Position numbers and translations under genes: made by a program | Shown here: positions 11,490-23,196 of the stretch, one piece after another | Layout: every line of letters starts with the position of its first letter | How positions within the stretch are numbered: the stretch's first letter is position 1 | The notes under the pieces: model-generated | Database searches by the model: none | What the model was told of the DNA's origin: nothing | What the model saw: only the letters and a program-made list of their open reading frames with translations | NCBI GenBank assembly: GCA_022578965.1 | Contig: MU400600.1 | Span: 62,001 to 126,000 of the forward strand | DNA from: Xylaria sp. FL1777 | Lineage: Eukaryota; Ascomycota; Sordariomycetes; Xylariales; Xylariaceae | DNA length: 64,000 bases | Direction of reading: 5' to 3'

Positions 11490-14288
11490 ATGGCAAATCC
11501 TAATAATACCGCTGGCCTGGAAGCCAGCGTCTCGAGCCTGAACTCTATTGACAACGACACATCTGTGCCATCAAGCGCAAACCTCGACACACAGCCTTCC
11601 AAGTGGACGTCGGCTTCTACGTCTTTGACAGCCTCGCCTGCTCAGTCCAGAGACCCATCGCCCACGAGAACGAGTAAGACCTCGGGAAGATCAAGTCGTG
11701 CATCTACGTCACCAGCGCAGTCGCGCAAGAACAGTGCCCACGACCCGAGTCCGTTGAGAACAAGATCAAATATCCTCACATCTTCTGCAATTCCGAGACA
11801 ACCACTCTCTGCGAATAATATTCCCAGCCTGCCTCCCCCGTCCAGTACTGACACCATACTACGAGCGCCTATCCCACAAAAGTCGTCGTCCATAACTCAG
11901 GAACCCTCTAAAGACTCGCCGCGTTGGCCCATTTCCCCGCGACTGAAATCCCCTCCGCCCACTTTTGGCAGGCCGACGGTTGCCTCGTCGGCTCGCAGAA
12001 ACGACTCAGAACCTCCAGTTATCAATGTACAACGAGCTACTCCTTCACCACATGTGGAACCGAACTCACAGTCTGCATCGGACGTGGAGGTTGAAGAGTC
12101 CTATCTGTCATCCGGTATGAGGACACCAAATCGTGGACCGAGCAACGGTTCATCAACTCTGGAAACGGTGCAAGAGGTTAGTCAGCCGAACACACCACGG
12201 CCAGGTCTAGATGTTGCGATCAAGAAGCTTGAGGAGACTGCTACGTCGCAAAACTCAGTACGAACTATGAGCTATGACACTACATCTGCCAGTGTCAAGT
12301 CGAGTCAAAATGGGACAAATAGTGAGAGTGGAAGCGACAGCGGCAGTGTCAAGACGAACACGCGACGATCGAGCAGCACTGCGCCGCCGCCTCGCCTACA
12401 TAGCAGGCAATCCAGTTCGGCGCTAAAATTTAGTGGCAGGGGACAACCATCCGGTGAGAGTTCGTCTAGGAATATGACTGTCGAGACCGAGGAAGTCAAG
12501 GATATGCCGCAACTGTCATTAATCCCCAGCGTTGGCGGGCAGCGAGCCAACGGGAGTCTGAGAACCCGTCCGAGCAACGAGACTATTAAACCCAAAAAGG
12601 AAAAGAAGAAACACACAAGGAAACCCACTTCTGTTACTGCTGGTAATGGTGAGCTACCGTATTTTATTCCGACGCCAAAGCTTCGGCATAGTTGCTCAGC
12701 AAGATCGTTCTCCTCGTCGACGTCTTGCCGTTCGCCACCAAAACTCCGCGGTCAAGGATCGTGGGGTGAAGAAGCAATGTTGAGTCCGGGGCAGCGGGTC
12801 AAGCGACTAGCAGCAATACGGACTCCTAGTATAACCTCCCATGTAACGAATTTGCTAACTCGAGGTCCTCGCCCAGCATCCTCAAAGGCAGATATATTTG
12901 AAGCGAAAGTGGCTAGTGCGGTAGAAGAGGCTAACTCCTCCGATTCCGATGAAACATTTGTGTACGACTCTAATCCACCAGATGCTGAACGCCCTCGTCG
13001 CTATCACTCGCGCACGCCGAGTGCAGCATCTATGGTTAGTCAGGTGGATCGTAATGGAATGAGGTCTATCCATGCCGTCCTTGACAGTGGTCCTCATAAT
13101 GTTCATGTCAAGAAGAACATGAAATTCGTTAATCCTTACAACGGAAATGGAAATGAGAGTGCCCAAGGTGACGACGATGGACGCGGCACAGGGCGGAGTA
13201 ATGTTGGTTCAGCCAGAGGCACAGGGCGCCACCATCACCACCCTGCACGCTGGGGCAGGAATAACGGAAACAATCATCTTTCGCTCTTTGATAACGAATC
13301 TCCCTTCCCCAATGCAGCCCGGTCCAACTTTGCTGCTAACAATGCCAGACAACCGTCCAATCCTCCTAGTCCTAGATTTAATCCTAATCGAGGCTGGCTA
13401 TCGGGTGGAAAGCGACAAGCCGGCCTGTCTAATGGCTACGACATGGACGATACGACGCCAGGCGCAGACGACGAACGAACCCCTCTTCTGCTGTCTGGCA
13501 CAGTTCGTACCGCCCGGTCTAATCGAAACAGACGGAATGTGCCATTACGAAATTTGGAGTCACAAACATATCATCGGAATCCTTCATTTCTCAACCGTTT
13601 TGCCAGCTGCCTGGTACTTACCGTGATGCTGCTACTCGTTGTCACTGGGGGTATTGGCTTCATGTTTGCGACGTCACAGCCACTGACGGATGTCGCCCTT
13701 TTGAAAATTGGCAACGTTCTTGCGAGTGAGCAGGAGCTCATGTTTGATCTCACTGTGCGAGCACACAACCCCAACGTCGTGGTTGTAATGATCGATTCGG
13801 CGGATATCGAGGTATTCGCCAAGTCGCGACATGCTGGCAATGACTCTGAATGGTGGCGTCATCCTCAAGGAAACGACTTCAAGATCCTGGATGATCCAAA
13901 AAGTGATCCACCTGACGTCAATGAGCCTGATGATGGCACTTCCCCAAATATGAGGCTGGGAAATGTCCATACCTTTGACAGCCCTTTGACTTACGAAGGT
14001 TCGTTTTTCCAACGCGGCTATACAACGTCAACTGGTGAGCTTCGACTTCCCCACCCTGGTAATACCACCGAGAGCGGTACGGAGCGTTGGGAACGCATTA
14101 TTGCGGACGAATTCACCCTAGTTGTCAAAGGTGTACTTAAGTATACCTTGCCTCTTAGCCAGAAAGTTCGAAAAGTATCGATATCTGGCAAGACTCTCGT
14201 CAAACCAAATGCCGCGAACGATCCGACACTGCGACCAACCAAACCAGAGATATCAATCTCTGATGAATCCACAGCTTGGGCAGCCTAG
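11490..14288 (+). CDS. VAC7: Vac7-like vacuolar segregation protein
   Basis: A single uninterrupted frame of 932 codons. An in-frame upstream ATG lies at 11415, but the ATG at 11490 (MANPNNTAGLEAS) is the more natural start. Residues 1-700 are Ser/Thr/Pro-rich and low in complexity. One transmembrane helix lies at about residues 706-727 (LVLTVMLLLVVTGGIGFMF). The conserved C-terminal domain follows, beginning QPLTDVALLKIGNVLASEQE and including a NPNVVVVMIDSADIEVFAKS segment. This architecture, a long disordered N-terminus, one TM and a luminal C-domain, is that of fungal Vac7. In yeast Vac7 is a vacuole-membrane activator of the Fab1 lipid kinase, which makes PI(3,5)P2, and is needed for vacuole size control and inheritance. 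The family call rests on the C-terminal third; the N-terminal region is not diagnostic. Confidence 0.85.
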   Translation: MANPNNTAGLEASVSSLNSIDNDTSVPSSANLDTQPSKWTSASTSLTASPAQSRDPSPTRTSKTSGRSSRASTSPAQSRKNSAHDPSPLRTRSNILTSSAIPRQPLSANNIPSLPPPSSTDTILRAPIPQKSSSITQEPSKDSPRWPISPRLKSPPPTFGRPTVASSARRNDSEPPVINVQRATPSPHVEPNSQSASDVEVEESYLSSGMRTPNRGPSNGSSTLETVQEVSQPNTPRPGLDVAIKKLEETATSQNSVRTMSYDTTSASVKSSQNGTNSESGSDSGSVKTNTRRSSSTAPPPRLHSRQSSSALKFSGRGQPSGESSSRNMTVETEEVKDMPQLSLIPSVGGQRANGSLRTRPSNETIKPKKEKKKHTRKPTSVTAGNGELPYFIPTPKLRHSCSARSFSSSTSCRSPPKLRGQGSWGEEAMLSPGQRVKRLAAIRTPSITSHVTNLLTRGPRPASSKADIFEAKVASAVEEANSSDSDETFVYDSNPPDAERPRRYHSRTPSAASMVSQVDRNGMRSIHAVLDSGPHNVHVKKNMKFVNPYNGNGNESAQGDDDGRGTGRSNVGSARGTGRHHHHPARWGRNNGNNHLSLFDNESPFPNAARSNFAANNARQPSNPPSPRFNPNRGWLSGGKRQAGLSNGYDMDDTTPGADDERTPLLLSGTVRTARSNRNRRNVPLRNLESQTYHRNPSFLNRFASCLVLTVMLLLVVTGGIGFMFATSQPLTDVALLKIGNVLASEQELMFDLTVRAHNPNVVVVMIDSADIEVFAKSRHAGNDSEWWRHPQGNDFKILDDPKSDPPDVNEPDDGTSPNMRLGNVHTFDSPLTYEGSFFQRGYTTSTGELRLPHPGNTTESGTERWERIIADEFTLVVKGVLKYTLPLSQKVRKVSISGKTLVKPNAANDPTLRPTKPEISISDESTAWAA

Positions 14289-16701
14289 CCCTAATTATTT
14301 TCCTTTGTATATTTGGTATGATTCTGTATATTAGCGAGCACGATACTGCATCCTCGGAGCTTCTGGCGTTGGATTTAACCATTTGCCCGGCCAGGCTTTC
14401 GCTATCCTGCAGTAAACCAGTTGGGCTTGCGTGCTTATTTGCTTTTAATACTGCCTTATTTTTTTCGGGGCGAAAAGAACGGCTCTAATGACTCAAGACA
14501 CGTACATAGCCACGGCGTTTTACACGATGCGGGCTTCATTGCAACAGCATAGGATGGACATAAAAAAGATACATGGGCCTGCTACGAAGTGACCTGTACG
14601 TCGCTTGCTTTCTTCGTAGCAGTTTGTTGTTTTTCTCCTTTCAAATTTCCCCTTTTCTTTTCCTACACACAAGATTGGTCACATGGGATGGGGAGGAAAC
14701 GGTTGCTTTTTGTTGTCTCCTACGGGTGTGAATTTCGTCATATAGAGGGAAGTGTTGGCGACTACCCATGAGACCAGATACCCAGAGACAGAAAAGGGAA
14801 ATATAGTTTCCGCAAATTCTGTATATGTAATGGAAACAAACGCCTTTATGAGAACAAGACAAGAAATTCAACATCAACACAAAAATGGAGACTTGGGAAA
14901 CTAAGAGAATTATTCAACTTTTTGCCCTCTTCTGATTACTCTTACCACCCTGAACTGGATTGGGCTTTGTAATCTTGGTTAGGTAGCACGATAGTTGAAA
15001 CTGTCCTATCTTACAAATGGGCAACAATGGATAATGAAGAAGAGGGCGAAATGGACTAGACTACCTATAATGATATTCTGCCTACTACCTACATCATAGA
15101 TGGGTTTTACTATCTGTCTTTCCCTTGGGAGCACTGAGAGCTATCATCGGAGGTGCGCCCTGGAATGTGAGACTATGAACAGTGACTGCTCTGTCCAGGG
15201 AACCAATGGTTAGCCAGGGTGGAGAAGAGTTTGGTTATTTGTAGAGCGTACTTACTTCGCTATCGCGGCAGTTGGTAACGTTCAATGTTAGAGGCAAGTT
15301 CAAGAGAAATGTCACTGTAGGCGAAAAAAGGCAGCAGGCGAGCGCGTCTTCCTCTCCATCAACACTACATCTAACCAGTCCTTTCGGTATAGAGGAATAA
15401 TACGCAGGCTCCTAAACAGTAACTCTTTCCTTTACACCTAATATTAGAGGTAGTTCAAGTTCCCAAGTAGGTAAAGACCTGGGTACATATTGGAACGTGT
15501 ATTAAACTACAGAAACTAATACCACCGCTAGGGAAAGACGAATACGAAGATGATCATTTCATTTCTCAATATCCCCACCCATTGGGAGATGGAACACCAG
15601 CTATTCGGTACGAGAGCAGTGGAAAATATCGGAAAAGGCCAAGAGACGAAGAACCTGCAACGATGCGGAACTAAATCCCTTGTTCCAAGCTCCTAAGTAG
15701 AAACAAACCCCCTTTCACATCCATGGGGTCTATCGTAGCCTATCCTTAGAAGCAACAAAAGCGACGATAAACATGTAAGGGGTCACGCGTTATAATATCT
15801 CCCCTGAATCCCTAGGAATAGCAAACGCATGTATTTATATAAATAGATAGACTTCTTCGCGCAATAATAATACAATAGGTAGGTAGTCTTCACTTACTTA
15901 TCTATATCATCCATATACTGCGTATAAGATCCTAGCAGTAAAATCCTAATAATACGCATACAACTCGGCCAGTATAATTAGGTTTGAGTTATGGCTTGTG
16001 CGCGCCACCATTTGTATTGGTTGACCAGATGTCTGTCTATGTGAAAGCTAAGCTGGGAGAGGACAAATTACTATCCCAGGCTGTCGTGCCGGGAAATTCA
16101 ATTTTGACGAGATAGGACGATAGGTGAGTAAAGGAGAAATGAGGATACTACTAGTCTACCCCCGATCAGAAAGTCTGGTGATTCTGTGATAAATAATGAC
16201 CCCACGTACATACATACGTAAAGTAGAGGCTCCGATCGTAGAGCATCGCTACCTGGAGAGATATATATTTATCTACTTCCGCTAGATAACTTACCTGGAC
16301 TAGGCTATGTAATCTCCCTGCGAATTTCAAGTATCTAGACATGGAGATTGATGATCTAGGAGCATGATATTAATATCTTCATGTAAGATTTTCAAGCTAT
16401 CGTTCAACATTTAGTAAAACAACACAATAGAGACATGCTTGATCATCGAACCTGGATATATATTCCGTCCTTTTCCTTCCTTCCTTAGCTAAGCTATTAA
16501 TTCTTGGGAATCATAATCATCAAAACGGGATATAAATATAGCACAGGACAATACTGTTACATGAGTTGTAAGCGAGCAAATCTTTAATCCGGGCCATTCC
16601 CGCTACAACTTCGTGTGTAAGCAAAGCACATCGAGATATGATAAGGAGGCGAGTACTTCTAGAGATAGATCGGTGGGTAGTATGGCATATGTACAACCAC
16701 C
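14289..16701. other. Spacer between convergent VAC7 and PRP1
   Basis: 2.4 kb, AT-rich, holding the 3' UTRs of two convergent genes. No open frame longer than about 90 codons looks coding. Scattered CTACCTA/TAGGTAG words are present (for example near 15060-15100 and 15870-15900). I see no RNA gene or transposon. Confidence 0.6.
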
Positions 16702-19617
16702 TCAATGCACCTCGGCAGCAACCATCTTGAGGATCTCCTCGATGCCCTTCCGGGCATTCTTCGGATCCTTCGCGACGCGTTGCCAGATCTCACCGTGTCT
16801 AGGCTCGACGCCGACACACTTCTTGACGACCTCTTCCCTCTTTTCTGGAGTGCCGTGCTCCACGAGGAACTTATAGTACCATGCCCAGCTATCTCCGAGG
16901 TCCGAATCCCGCACGAGGGCCCTCTCGAACCAGTTCTGCGCCTTGTCGAGCCGCCGTTCGCCCCAGAAGATGCGTGCTACGGCTACGAGGAGCACCGGGT
17001 CGTTTTCTGCTTCCTTGACAGCCTCGACAGCCCGCGGCTTGCGTTGCTTTGGCTCTGTTAGGTGCCAGATCTTCTCCGCCCAGAGAAGACCCTGCTTATT
17101 CTTGGGCACGTCTCGGCGCGCACGCTCCATGAGCGACTCAGCCTGTTTCGTATCGCCGGCGCGGAGCTCCAGACGCACGGATTCGCACCATAACTCGGGA
17201 GATTTAGGAACTGCGAGACGGGCTCTGTCGAGCACCGACCGCGCCTTGGGAAGGAGACCCATCGATTCCTCAAGGCGGGCGTAGAGGAGCCAGAGGGGAA
17301 CAGAGCTTGGCACGGCTTTCACACCGGTTGCGTACGCCTCGCGGGCCTGAGGTTTCTTGCCTAGGTCTTCATAGATGTGTCCTTTCATCATCCAGAGTTT
17401 GGGGTAAGAGGGGAAGAGGTTTAGGGCCTGCTGCACCAGGTCGAGGGCCTCGTCGAGGTTGTTGAGCTGCCTCTCGAAGGCGACACTCTTCATCCACACG
17501 CGGTCCGTGGGCGCCTCTTGGCGAGCTTGCTTCAGTAACCCACGAGCTTGTTCTATCTGGTCGTTCTCTGCTTCGAGTTTGACGGCGGCGAGCCAGATGT
17601 CTTCGTTGTTAGGGTTCTGCTGGAATGCTCGGGCGAGAACCCGGCGTGCATTGTCAACTTCTCCAGCCTGCCACTTCTCTTTTGCGAGCATCATCCACAA
17701 AACCTCGCTGTGCGGAACGGCATTGACTGCCTTTTCAAGCACTTGCCAAAGATCCTGTCTCTTGCCATAATTCCTCTCAAGGTCTGCTGCTGCCAGCCAT
17801 ATTGTTTTGCTAGTGGGGAAGACACGCAAGGCATATGCGTAAATAGCCCGGGCCGTTTCGTACATTCCCCTATTGATACTCCCACGTGCATCTTCTAACC
17901 AGGTCTCTTTGCGATCGTCATCCTCATCTAGGCCGTAGCCTAAAGTCTCTCGTATAATCGCACCACAGGAGATGATGGCTCCCTCCTCTTCGCATTTCTC
18001 GGCTTCCGTAATCCATTCCTCCCGCTTCGGCATAGCTGATTCCTTTACTAATACCTGTACCGCACGTTTCATGACATTGACCTTCTCTCCTTCACCTAGC
18101 TGCTCTTGTAATCTTGTAGCGGCAATCCAAATCTCGTGGGACGTCGGACAGTGTTTACGAGCTCTGTTGAGTACCTTTTGCGCATTCTCCGGGGATTCCA
18201 GGCGAGCTAGCGCTAGCCATAGATCAACTGATAGTGGAATAAGCTCGGTGGCCTTCGCGAGGAGTAATTTCGCATCCTCAGGATCTTCTTCGAGATTAAC
18301 CGCCTCCTTCCATAGAGCTTCAGATTCGGGGATATGATCTAGAGCATGCCGTATTACCCGCTTCTTGGATCGCGCATCATCTTCCAGCTTCATCGCCTCG
18401 ACCCATAGTCGGACCGAACGGCTGTTTTTCTTGATGGCGTTCGCAGCGATGATCCTGGCGTTACGCTGGTCGTTCAGTCGGATATTTTCGAGCCACACAT
18501 CTTCGCTTTTGGGACAATGGTCACAGCCACGAGCTATGACATTGCGCGCCGCTACTATTTTACCTGCAAGCTCTTCAAGGCGCGCGGCTGCAATCCAGCC
18601 GGGGCCATTATTCGGATTCGTCTTGATGACTGATTCAAGCAATTCTCGAACTCGGTTTATGTCGCCAACCTGGGCAGCGCTGTCAGGTAGTTGGGATTTT
18701 GCAAGGCTCGTTAGATAACCTTTAGGGTCCACACTAGTAGCACTCCCTGACGTCGTGCTAGTTCCATTCTGAGAGGCCTGGTCAAGTCGAACTTGTAGGA
18801 CTTTGTCTCTGGCTTGTCCAATCTTGGCAAAGTCTGTTACCGTTCCATCGGTGGCGTTCGTAGAACCATTGGCACTGGCAGAGGCGGTGCCATCATCAGC
18901 CACAGTCGTTCCAAGTTCGCCAGCGCTGCTCGCCGCGGCCAAGACACTGTCGGGCACGGCATAGAAACGTTGATGCCTCGCCTGCCTCGCCCGTTTATTC
19001 CTGCCGGTGAGATCGCCGACCTCGGGTAACGCGGCCCACTCGTCTTCGGTAATGCTCTCGAGACCTCGTTTCAAGTCGGCGAACTGTTGGGAGATCTTGG
19101 GGTTCTTGCGTTCGTATTCTTCTCTTTCGGCTTGCTCGCGGGCTTCCCTAGTCGAGTAACAATCGTCGGTAATCTGTTCAACTACTTCCGAGATGAACTG
19201 TGAACTAGCCGGGGGGGAAAAACGGGGTCTGGGAGGGACTGGTGGTACTAACCTTCTTGCTCTTCGACGCTTGTCCATCTTCTCGTCTATTTCACGGTAT
19301 ATCCGATCTGCCTCGTCATCATCCTTGTCGTATATGCCACCTGCAAAGAGGCCAACTTCGTTGTCGGGATCTTGGAATCGTTCGTCGTTGTTGTCATCCT
19401 CCTCGGCGGCCTGGTCCTTCTTCTTGCCGGCGATTGCATCGCTGAAGCCGAGCTGGGCTGCGCGCTTCGCGAGGGCTTCTTTAATCTGATCTTCGGAAGG
19501 GCCTTCTCTCGCCGGTCCCAAATCTGAGCGTGTTGTGAAGCCGGTCGCACCACGTCCCAGTCCAGCAACGTAGTTCTCGGGCGCGGGCTGAGAGAGGAAA
19601 TCGCGTCGCCCCGTCAT
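16702..19617 (-). CDS. PRP1: Pre-mRNA splicing factor Prp1/Prp6
   Basis: The frame is open for 971 codons, but residues 120-154 interrupt a strongly conserved stretch and are an intron: complement(join(16702..19147,19253..19617)), 936 residues after splicing. The 105-nt intron starts GTTAGT and ends ACTAG; removing it restores KRRRARREAREQAEREEYER. Residues 1-150 are the Prp1 N-terminal domain, with motifs YVAGLGRGATGFTTRSDLGP and PEVGDLTGRNKRARQARHQR. The rest is an array of HAT/TPR helices with recurring W-x-x-A-A and NPNN motifs. In yeast and man Prp6 bridges U5 and U4/U6 snRNPs in the tri-snRNP. The length matches fungal orthologues. The divergent neighbour is DIM1, 544 bp away. Confidence 0.93.
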   Translation of the reverse strand: MTGRRDFLSQPAPENYVAGLGRGATGFTTRSDLGPAREGPSEDQIKEALAKRAAQLGFSDAIAGKKKDQAAEEDDNNDERFQDPDNEVGLFAGGIYDKDDDEADRIYREIDEKMDKRRRARRLVPPVPPRPRFSPPASSQFISEVVEQITDDCYSTREAREQAEREEYERKNPKISQQFADLKRGLESITEDEWAALPEVGDLTGRNKRARQARHQRFYAVPDSVLAAASSAGELGTTVADDGTASASANGSTNATDGTVTDFAKIGQARDKVLQVRLDQASQNGTSTTSGSATSVDPKGYLTSLAKSQLPDSAAQVGDINRVRELLESVIKTNPNNGPGWIAAARLEELAGKIVAARNVIARGCDHCPKSEDVWLENIRLNDQRNARIIAANAIKKNSRSVRLWVEAMKLEDDARSKKRVIRHALDHIPESEALWKEAVNLEEDPEDAKLLLAKATELIPLSVDLWLALARLESPENAQKVLNRARKHCPTSHEIWIAATRLQEQLGEGEKVNVMKRAVQVLVKESAMPKREEWITEAEKCEEEGAIISCGAIIRETLGYGLDEDDDRKETWLEDARGSINRGMYETARAIYAYALRVFPTSKTIWLAAADLERNYGKRQDLWQVLEKAVNAVPHSEVLWMMLAKEKWQAGEVDNARRVLARAFQQNPNNEDIWLAAVKLEAENDQIEQARGLLKQARQEAPTDRVWMKSVAFERQLNNLDEALDLVQQALNLFPSYPKLWMMKGHIYEDLGKKPQAREAYATGVKAVPSSVPLWLLYARLEESMGLLPKARSVLDRARLAVPKSPELWCESVRLELRAGDTKQAESLMERARRDVPKNKQGLLWAEKIWHLTEPKQRKPRAVEAVKEAENDPVLLVAVARIFWGERRLDKAQNWFERALVRDSDLGDSWAWYYKFLVEHGTPEKREEVVKKCVGVEPRHGEIWQRVAKDPKNARKGIEEILKMVAAEVH

Positions 19618-20161
19618 GGTAAGGCCGTGACCTGTGGTAAGTTGTCTTCACGGCGATGTCCAGGTGGTAGATTATATTAATATTAGAAAGTATATCTTGA
19701 TGAAAACACGTAGTTCTGGGGTAACAGACGTAGATGAGCGCAAAGGAGAGGGCGCAAACAATTTGGGTTTTTTGGAGTTAATGTTAAGGAAGCTCAAGAA
19801 AATGCGACGAACTAAGTCCCTGCCTAGGTAGAATAGGCTCCTGCTATACGCTAACTATGTGGATAGGCTACCTAAGTACAGTAGGCCATAGATAAGATAA
19901 GAGGTAAAAAGTGGAGATTCCAGTCTACAGCCCACTTTGAAGTTCATCCATCAAAAAAGATGCTATATCGATTGATTGCCCCTCGACCTCACATGCACAT
20001 TTAAAAGCACATTATACCGTCCACACTCTAAGTCTCCAACTATTCCTTCTGACACTAATAAATACTCTTACGATACGCAATTTCCCATATCATATCAGAG
20101 TGTTTCACAGTCGGTTGAATATAAGAATCACCTATAGGTCCCGACTCTCCTGTCGCCCAGA
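19618..20161. promoter_or_regulatory. Divergent promoter between PRP1 and DIM1
   Basis: 544 bp separate the start codons of two divergently transcribed RNA-processing genes, so both promoters must lie here. The sequence is AT-rich with TAGGTA words near 19830-19880. No specific factor site can be assigned by eye. Shared regulation is an inference from the arrangement only. Confidence 0.45.
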
Positions 20162-22557
20162 ATGGGGAAAGCCAAGACATCGAAGCGCGGAAAGGCGAGC
20201 TCAGGACCCTATGAGCGCCCATCGAAGAACAGCGCCGCCGCCAACAACGTGTTTAAATTCACGTCAGTATCGCTGTTACTAAAGTTGGTTCGAAAGAAGC
20301 GTTGACTAATCGAGCGTCTGTTACAGAAAGGATCTAGGTCAACACATCCTAAAGAATCCTGGCATAGCCCAAACCAGTATGCCTTCTAGACTTTTTCATT
20401 TCCTATTCTAGCAGGGCTCGGGCTAGTGATTTGCTCTTACGCCTAAGCCTAGCTGGAACATCTCCTCTTTGTAGCAAATCTAGTCTAACTCGTAATCCGC
20501 GAAAAGTCGTGGATAAGGCTCAACTGAAACCAACGGATGTTGTGCTGGAGGTGAGATGGTCGCTTGTTCTAATCTGTCTCTCTATCCTGCTTGTTGTTCA
20601 TCTATGGTCTAACAGAACTCTTCTAGGTGGGACCAGGAACGGGTAATCTTACAGTCCAAATTCTGAACCAAGCAAGAAAGGTCATTGCCGTGGAAATGGA
20701 TCCAAGAAGTATTTCTACCCTATTCACATTCCGCGTTATGCTCGGGAGCTGATTCGCAAATCCACAGTGGCTGCCGAGGTTACAAAACGTGTTCAGGGCA
20801 AACCTGAACACAAGCGATTAGAAGTCATACGTAAGTAGCTCGGTCTGTTATTCTCCTTTTTGCCTCGAGGCTGCATACTACGTTGAATATTCAAAGAAGT
20901 TACTGACTTCCGAATTTGGACAGTGGGAGACGTGATTAAACAAGACATGACCGACCTTAATTTTGACGTTGTTATAAGCAACACTCCCTATCAAATCTCT
21001 TCCCCTCTAGTTTTTCGTTTGTTAAAATTGCCAAGTGAGTGGTCTTTTTTGTCTCTTGGGTGTTTGGGCAGTGTCTGAAATTTACAATGGTGGTTCGATG
21101 TGAGGCGCCTATACTCTACCATCTGATTACTGACCATCAAACATGTAGAACCGCCGAGGACTTGTATTTTGATGTTCCGTAAGTATCATCCATCTAAGCA
21201 GTATAATTCTTAGAGCTAATATAATCTACGCTTCTAGAGAGGGAATTCGCCATGCGTTTGTCAGTTTGAATCTGCAATACAGCAATCGAGATCGTTGTGC
21301 TGATAGAAGGTAGAACTGCGCGGCCTGGAGACTCTCTCTATGTGAGTAAACCCCGGTTCCGATGACAACCATCTGCCTTGACTAGTCGAAATAGGGGCGC
21401 ATATACATTTCAGATTATGGATGTGTTTACTAACCTCCGAATCAGTGCAGACTCAGCGTTAATGCGCAGTTTTGGGTACGATTTTCAAGTTTTATCCTAT
21501 TATTGCGGTTGTTTGCTGACGAGTTTACTAGGCCAAAATCTCCCATGTTTTAGTCAGTGACCTACCTACTCTAACATTTCTCATTTGATTTTTATGTCCC
21601 TCTTTATTAGGATAGATGTCTACGTGAGCGTGAGCAGTAAAGGCTAACAACATTCACCTAAAAGAAAGTCGGCAGGGCAAATTGTAAGTGCTAGAGTTTT
21701 TTTTTTCGACTTGCTATTCAAATAGAGAAATTCAACATCAAAAGAACCGTTAGAGAGCATTTGCTGACTATGAATGCCCTTGCAGTTCGTCCTCCTCCCC
21801 AGGTAGATTCTAGTGTTGTCCGAATCGAGCCCAAGACGGGGTCTGAGCGACCAAACATAAGCTTTGAAGAGGTGTGTTCCTGTGATACAACATATCCAGC
21901 TATATTGTCTGTTCCAGGCACAATTATATGCTAACCTCCTTCAAGTTTGATGGCCTTCTTCGAATTTGCTTTAATCGCCGCAATAAAGTTTTGCGCGCCC
22001 TCTTCCTTGGAAATAAAGAAGTCCTAAAGCGTAAGTCCTTCCAAGAGGAAGAATACTTCCCCAATTGTTACCTCCCAGTCAACGTCCTATGTCTAGACGA
22101 GATCTGTTTCCTATCATAACTACCTGACCCCCGGCCCCAAAACAGAGTATAAAGATTCGCATCAATTGGCAGCTACTAATGCCGAGTAGTCATCGAAACG
22201 AACTATCGTCTTTATTGTGCTCAAAATGATATCCCTATTGACGAAGGCTTGGTGGACGATGCTGGGGAGGACGAGGAGATGGAGGTTGATGAGGACGACA
22301 ACGATGCTTCGATGGACGTCGACGGAGACGACGCTATACCGTCTTTCTTTGGTACAACTAAAAACCCAGACGAAGGTGTTCCCACAAGCAAGAAAGGGTC
22401 TCTCAAAAAGACCCGGACTGCGGTCTTGATAAAGGAGAAAGTGCTCAAGGTCCTTGAAGAAACAGACCTAGTTTCAAGCAGGAGCGCTAAGTTGCATGAG
22501 AACGATTTCTTGAGGCTCCTCGCAGCATTCAATGCTGAGGGTATACACTTCTCATAA
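20162..22557 (+). CDS. DIM1: 18S rRNA dimethyladenosine transferase Dim1, 15 exons
   Basis: Reconstructed by splicing: join(20162..20262, 20327..20376, 20507..20550, 20627..20708, 20768..20830, 20924..21034, 21149..21178, 21238..21259, 21314..21341, 21446..21475, 21532..21552, 21665..21683, 21786..21871, 21946..22030, 22190..22557). This gives 1140 nt, 379 residues, with no frame break. Every intron is GT..AG; several carry CTAAC branch sites. The product has [15 protein letters not shown], the SAM-binding motif [23 protein letters not shown], the catalytic motif [60 protein letters not shown], and the C-terminal [18 protein letters not shown]. Dim1 makes the two adjacent m6,6A residues near the 3' end of 18S rRNA and is part of small-subunit assembly. 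Acidic residues in exon 15 (about 275-300) form a variable insertion. Exons of 19-30 nt make it easy to misread as a pseudogene. The least certain junctions are introns 8, 11 and 14. Confidence 0.88.
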
Positions 22558-23196
22558 AGAACACCTATGGCTATATAGATAGCCTCGACGAGAGATCTAA
22601 AGTTATGTGCTCCAGAAACGTTATACCCATGAGTAGTTAGGGTTGGAGTTCGGCGTTGGGAAGAGAGGCAAAACTAGATGGCAATACCCTGTCTTATGTG
22701 CTTTTAACGATACTATACGAGACGAAAAAGTGCTGAATAAATGACAACGATAACCAAATACACATCAATGTACACCGAGGATGTATGATATACCCAGTCA
22801 CGAAACACCAGTCATGAGATGAGGTTCAAGCGGTAGAAGATGTATCTGCCTGTTTCTTTACGGTCTAACTTGACACCTCGACTCTTAAGCATGAGGGCTA
22901 AATCGACCCCCCTGTAAGAAACAGGGGCTTCTGGTTGACACAAGCTGGGAAGGAATACTGCTCGTAGTTTCAACTAGTTTTCACATAGGAGACACAATAC
23001 GAGGGCTGAATAATTTCAATACAGGGACATAATTAACCGTACAGCGTGACCAGCTTCGCCCATGCATACAGTATGCGAACAGAATACGAATTCCTCCACG
23101 TACCCCTCCTTCACGGGAGTAGATATATAGAGCAGGACATGACGCCAAGGGGGAAAAAAAGTAAAATAAAATAAGAAGTCTCACGATCTCCGTCGT
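22558..23196. other. Spacer between convergent DIM1 and small CWH gene
   Basis: 640 bp of AT-rich sequence between two convergent stop codons, presumably 3' UTRs. No coding frame or RNA gene was seen. Confidence 0.6.

Noticed and set aside
16705..19489. Long open frames on the plus strand opposite PRP1
   Set aside because: They are antisense shadows of the PRP1 coding region, with no motifs of their own.
20162..22557. Reading the DIM1 locus as a pseudogene because no long frame is open
   Set aside because: Fourteen consistent GT..AG introns restore a full-length protein with all motifs and no stop or shift.
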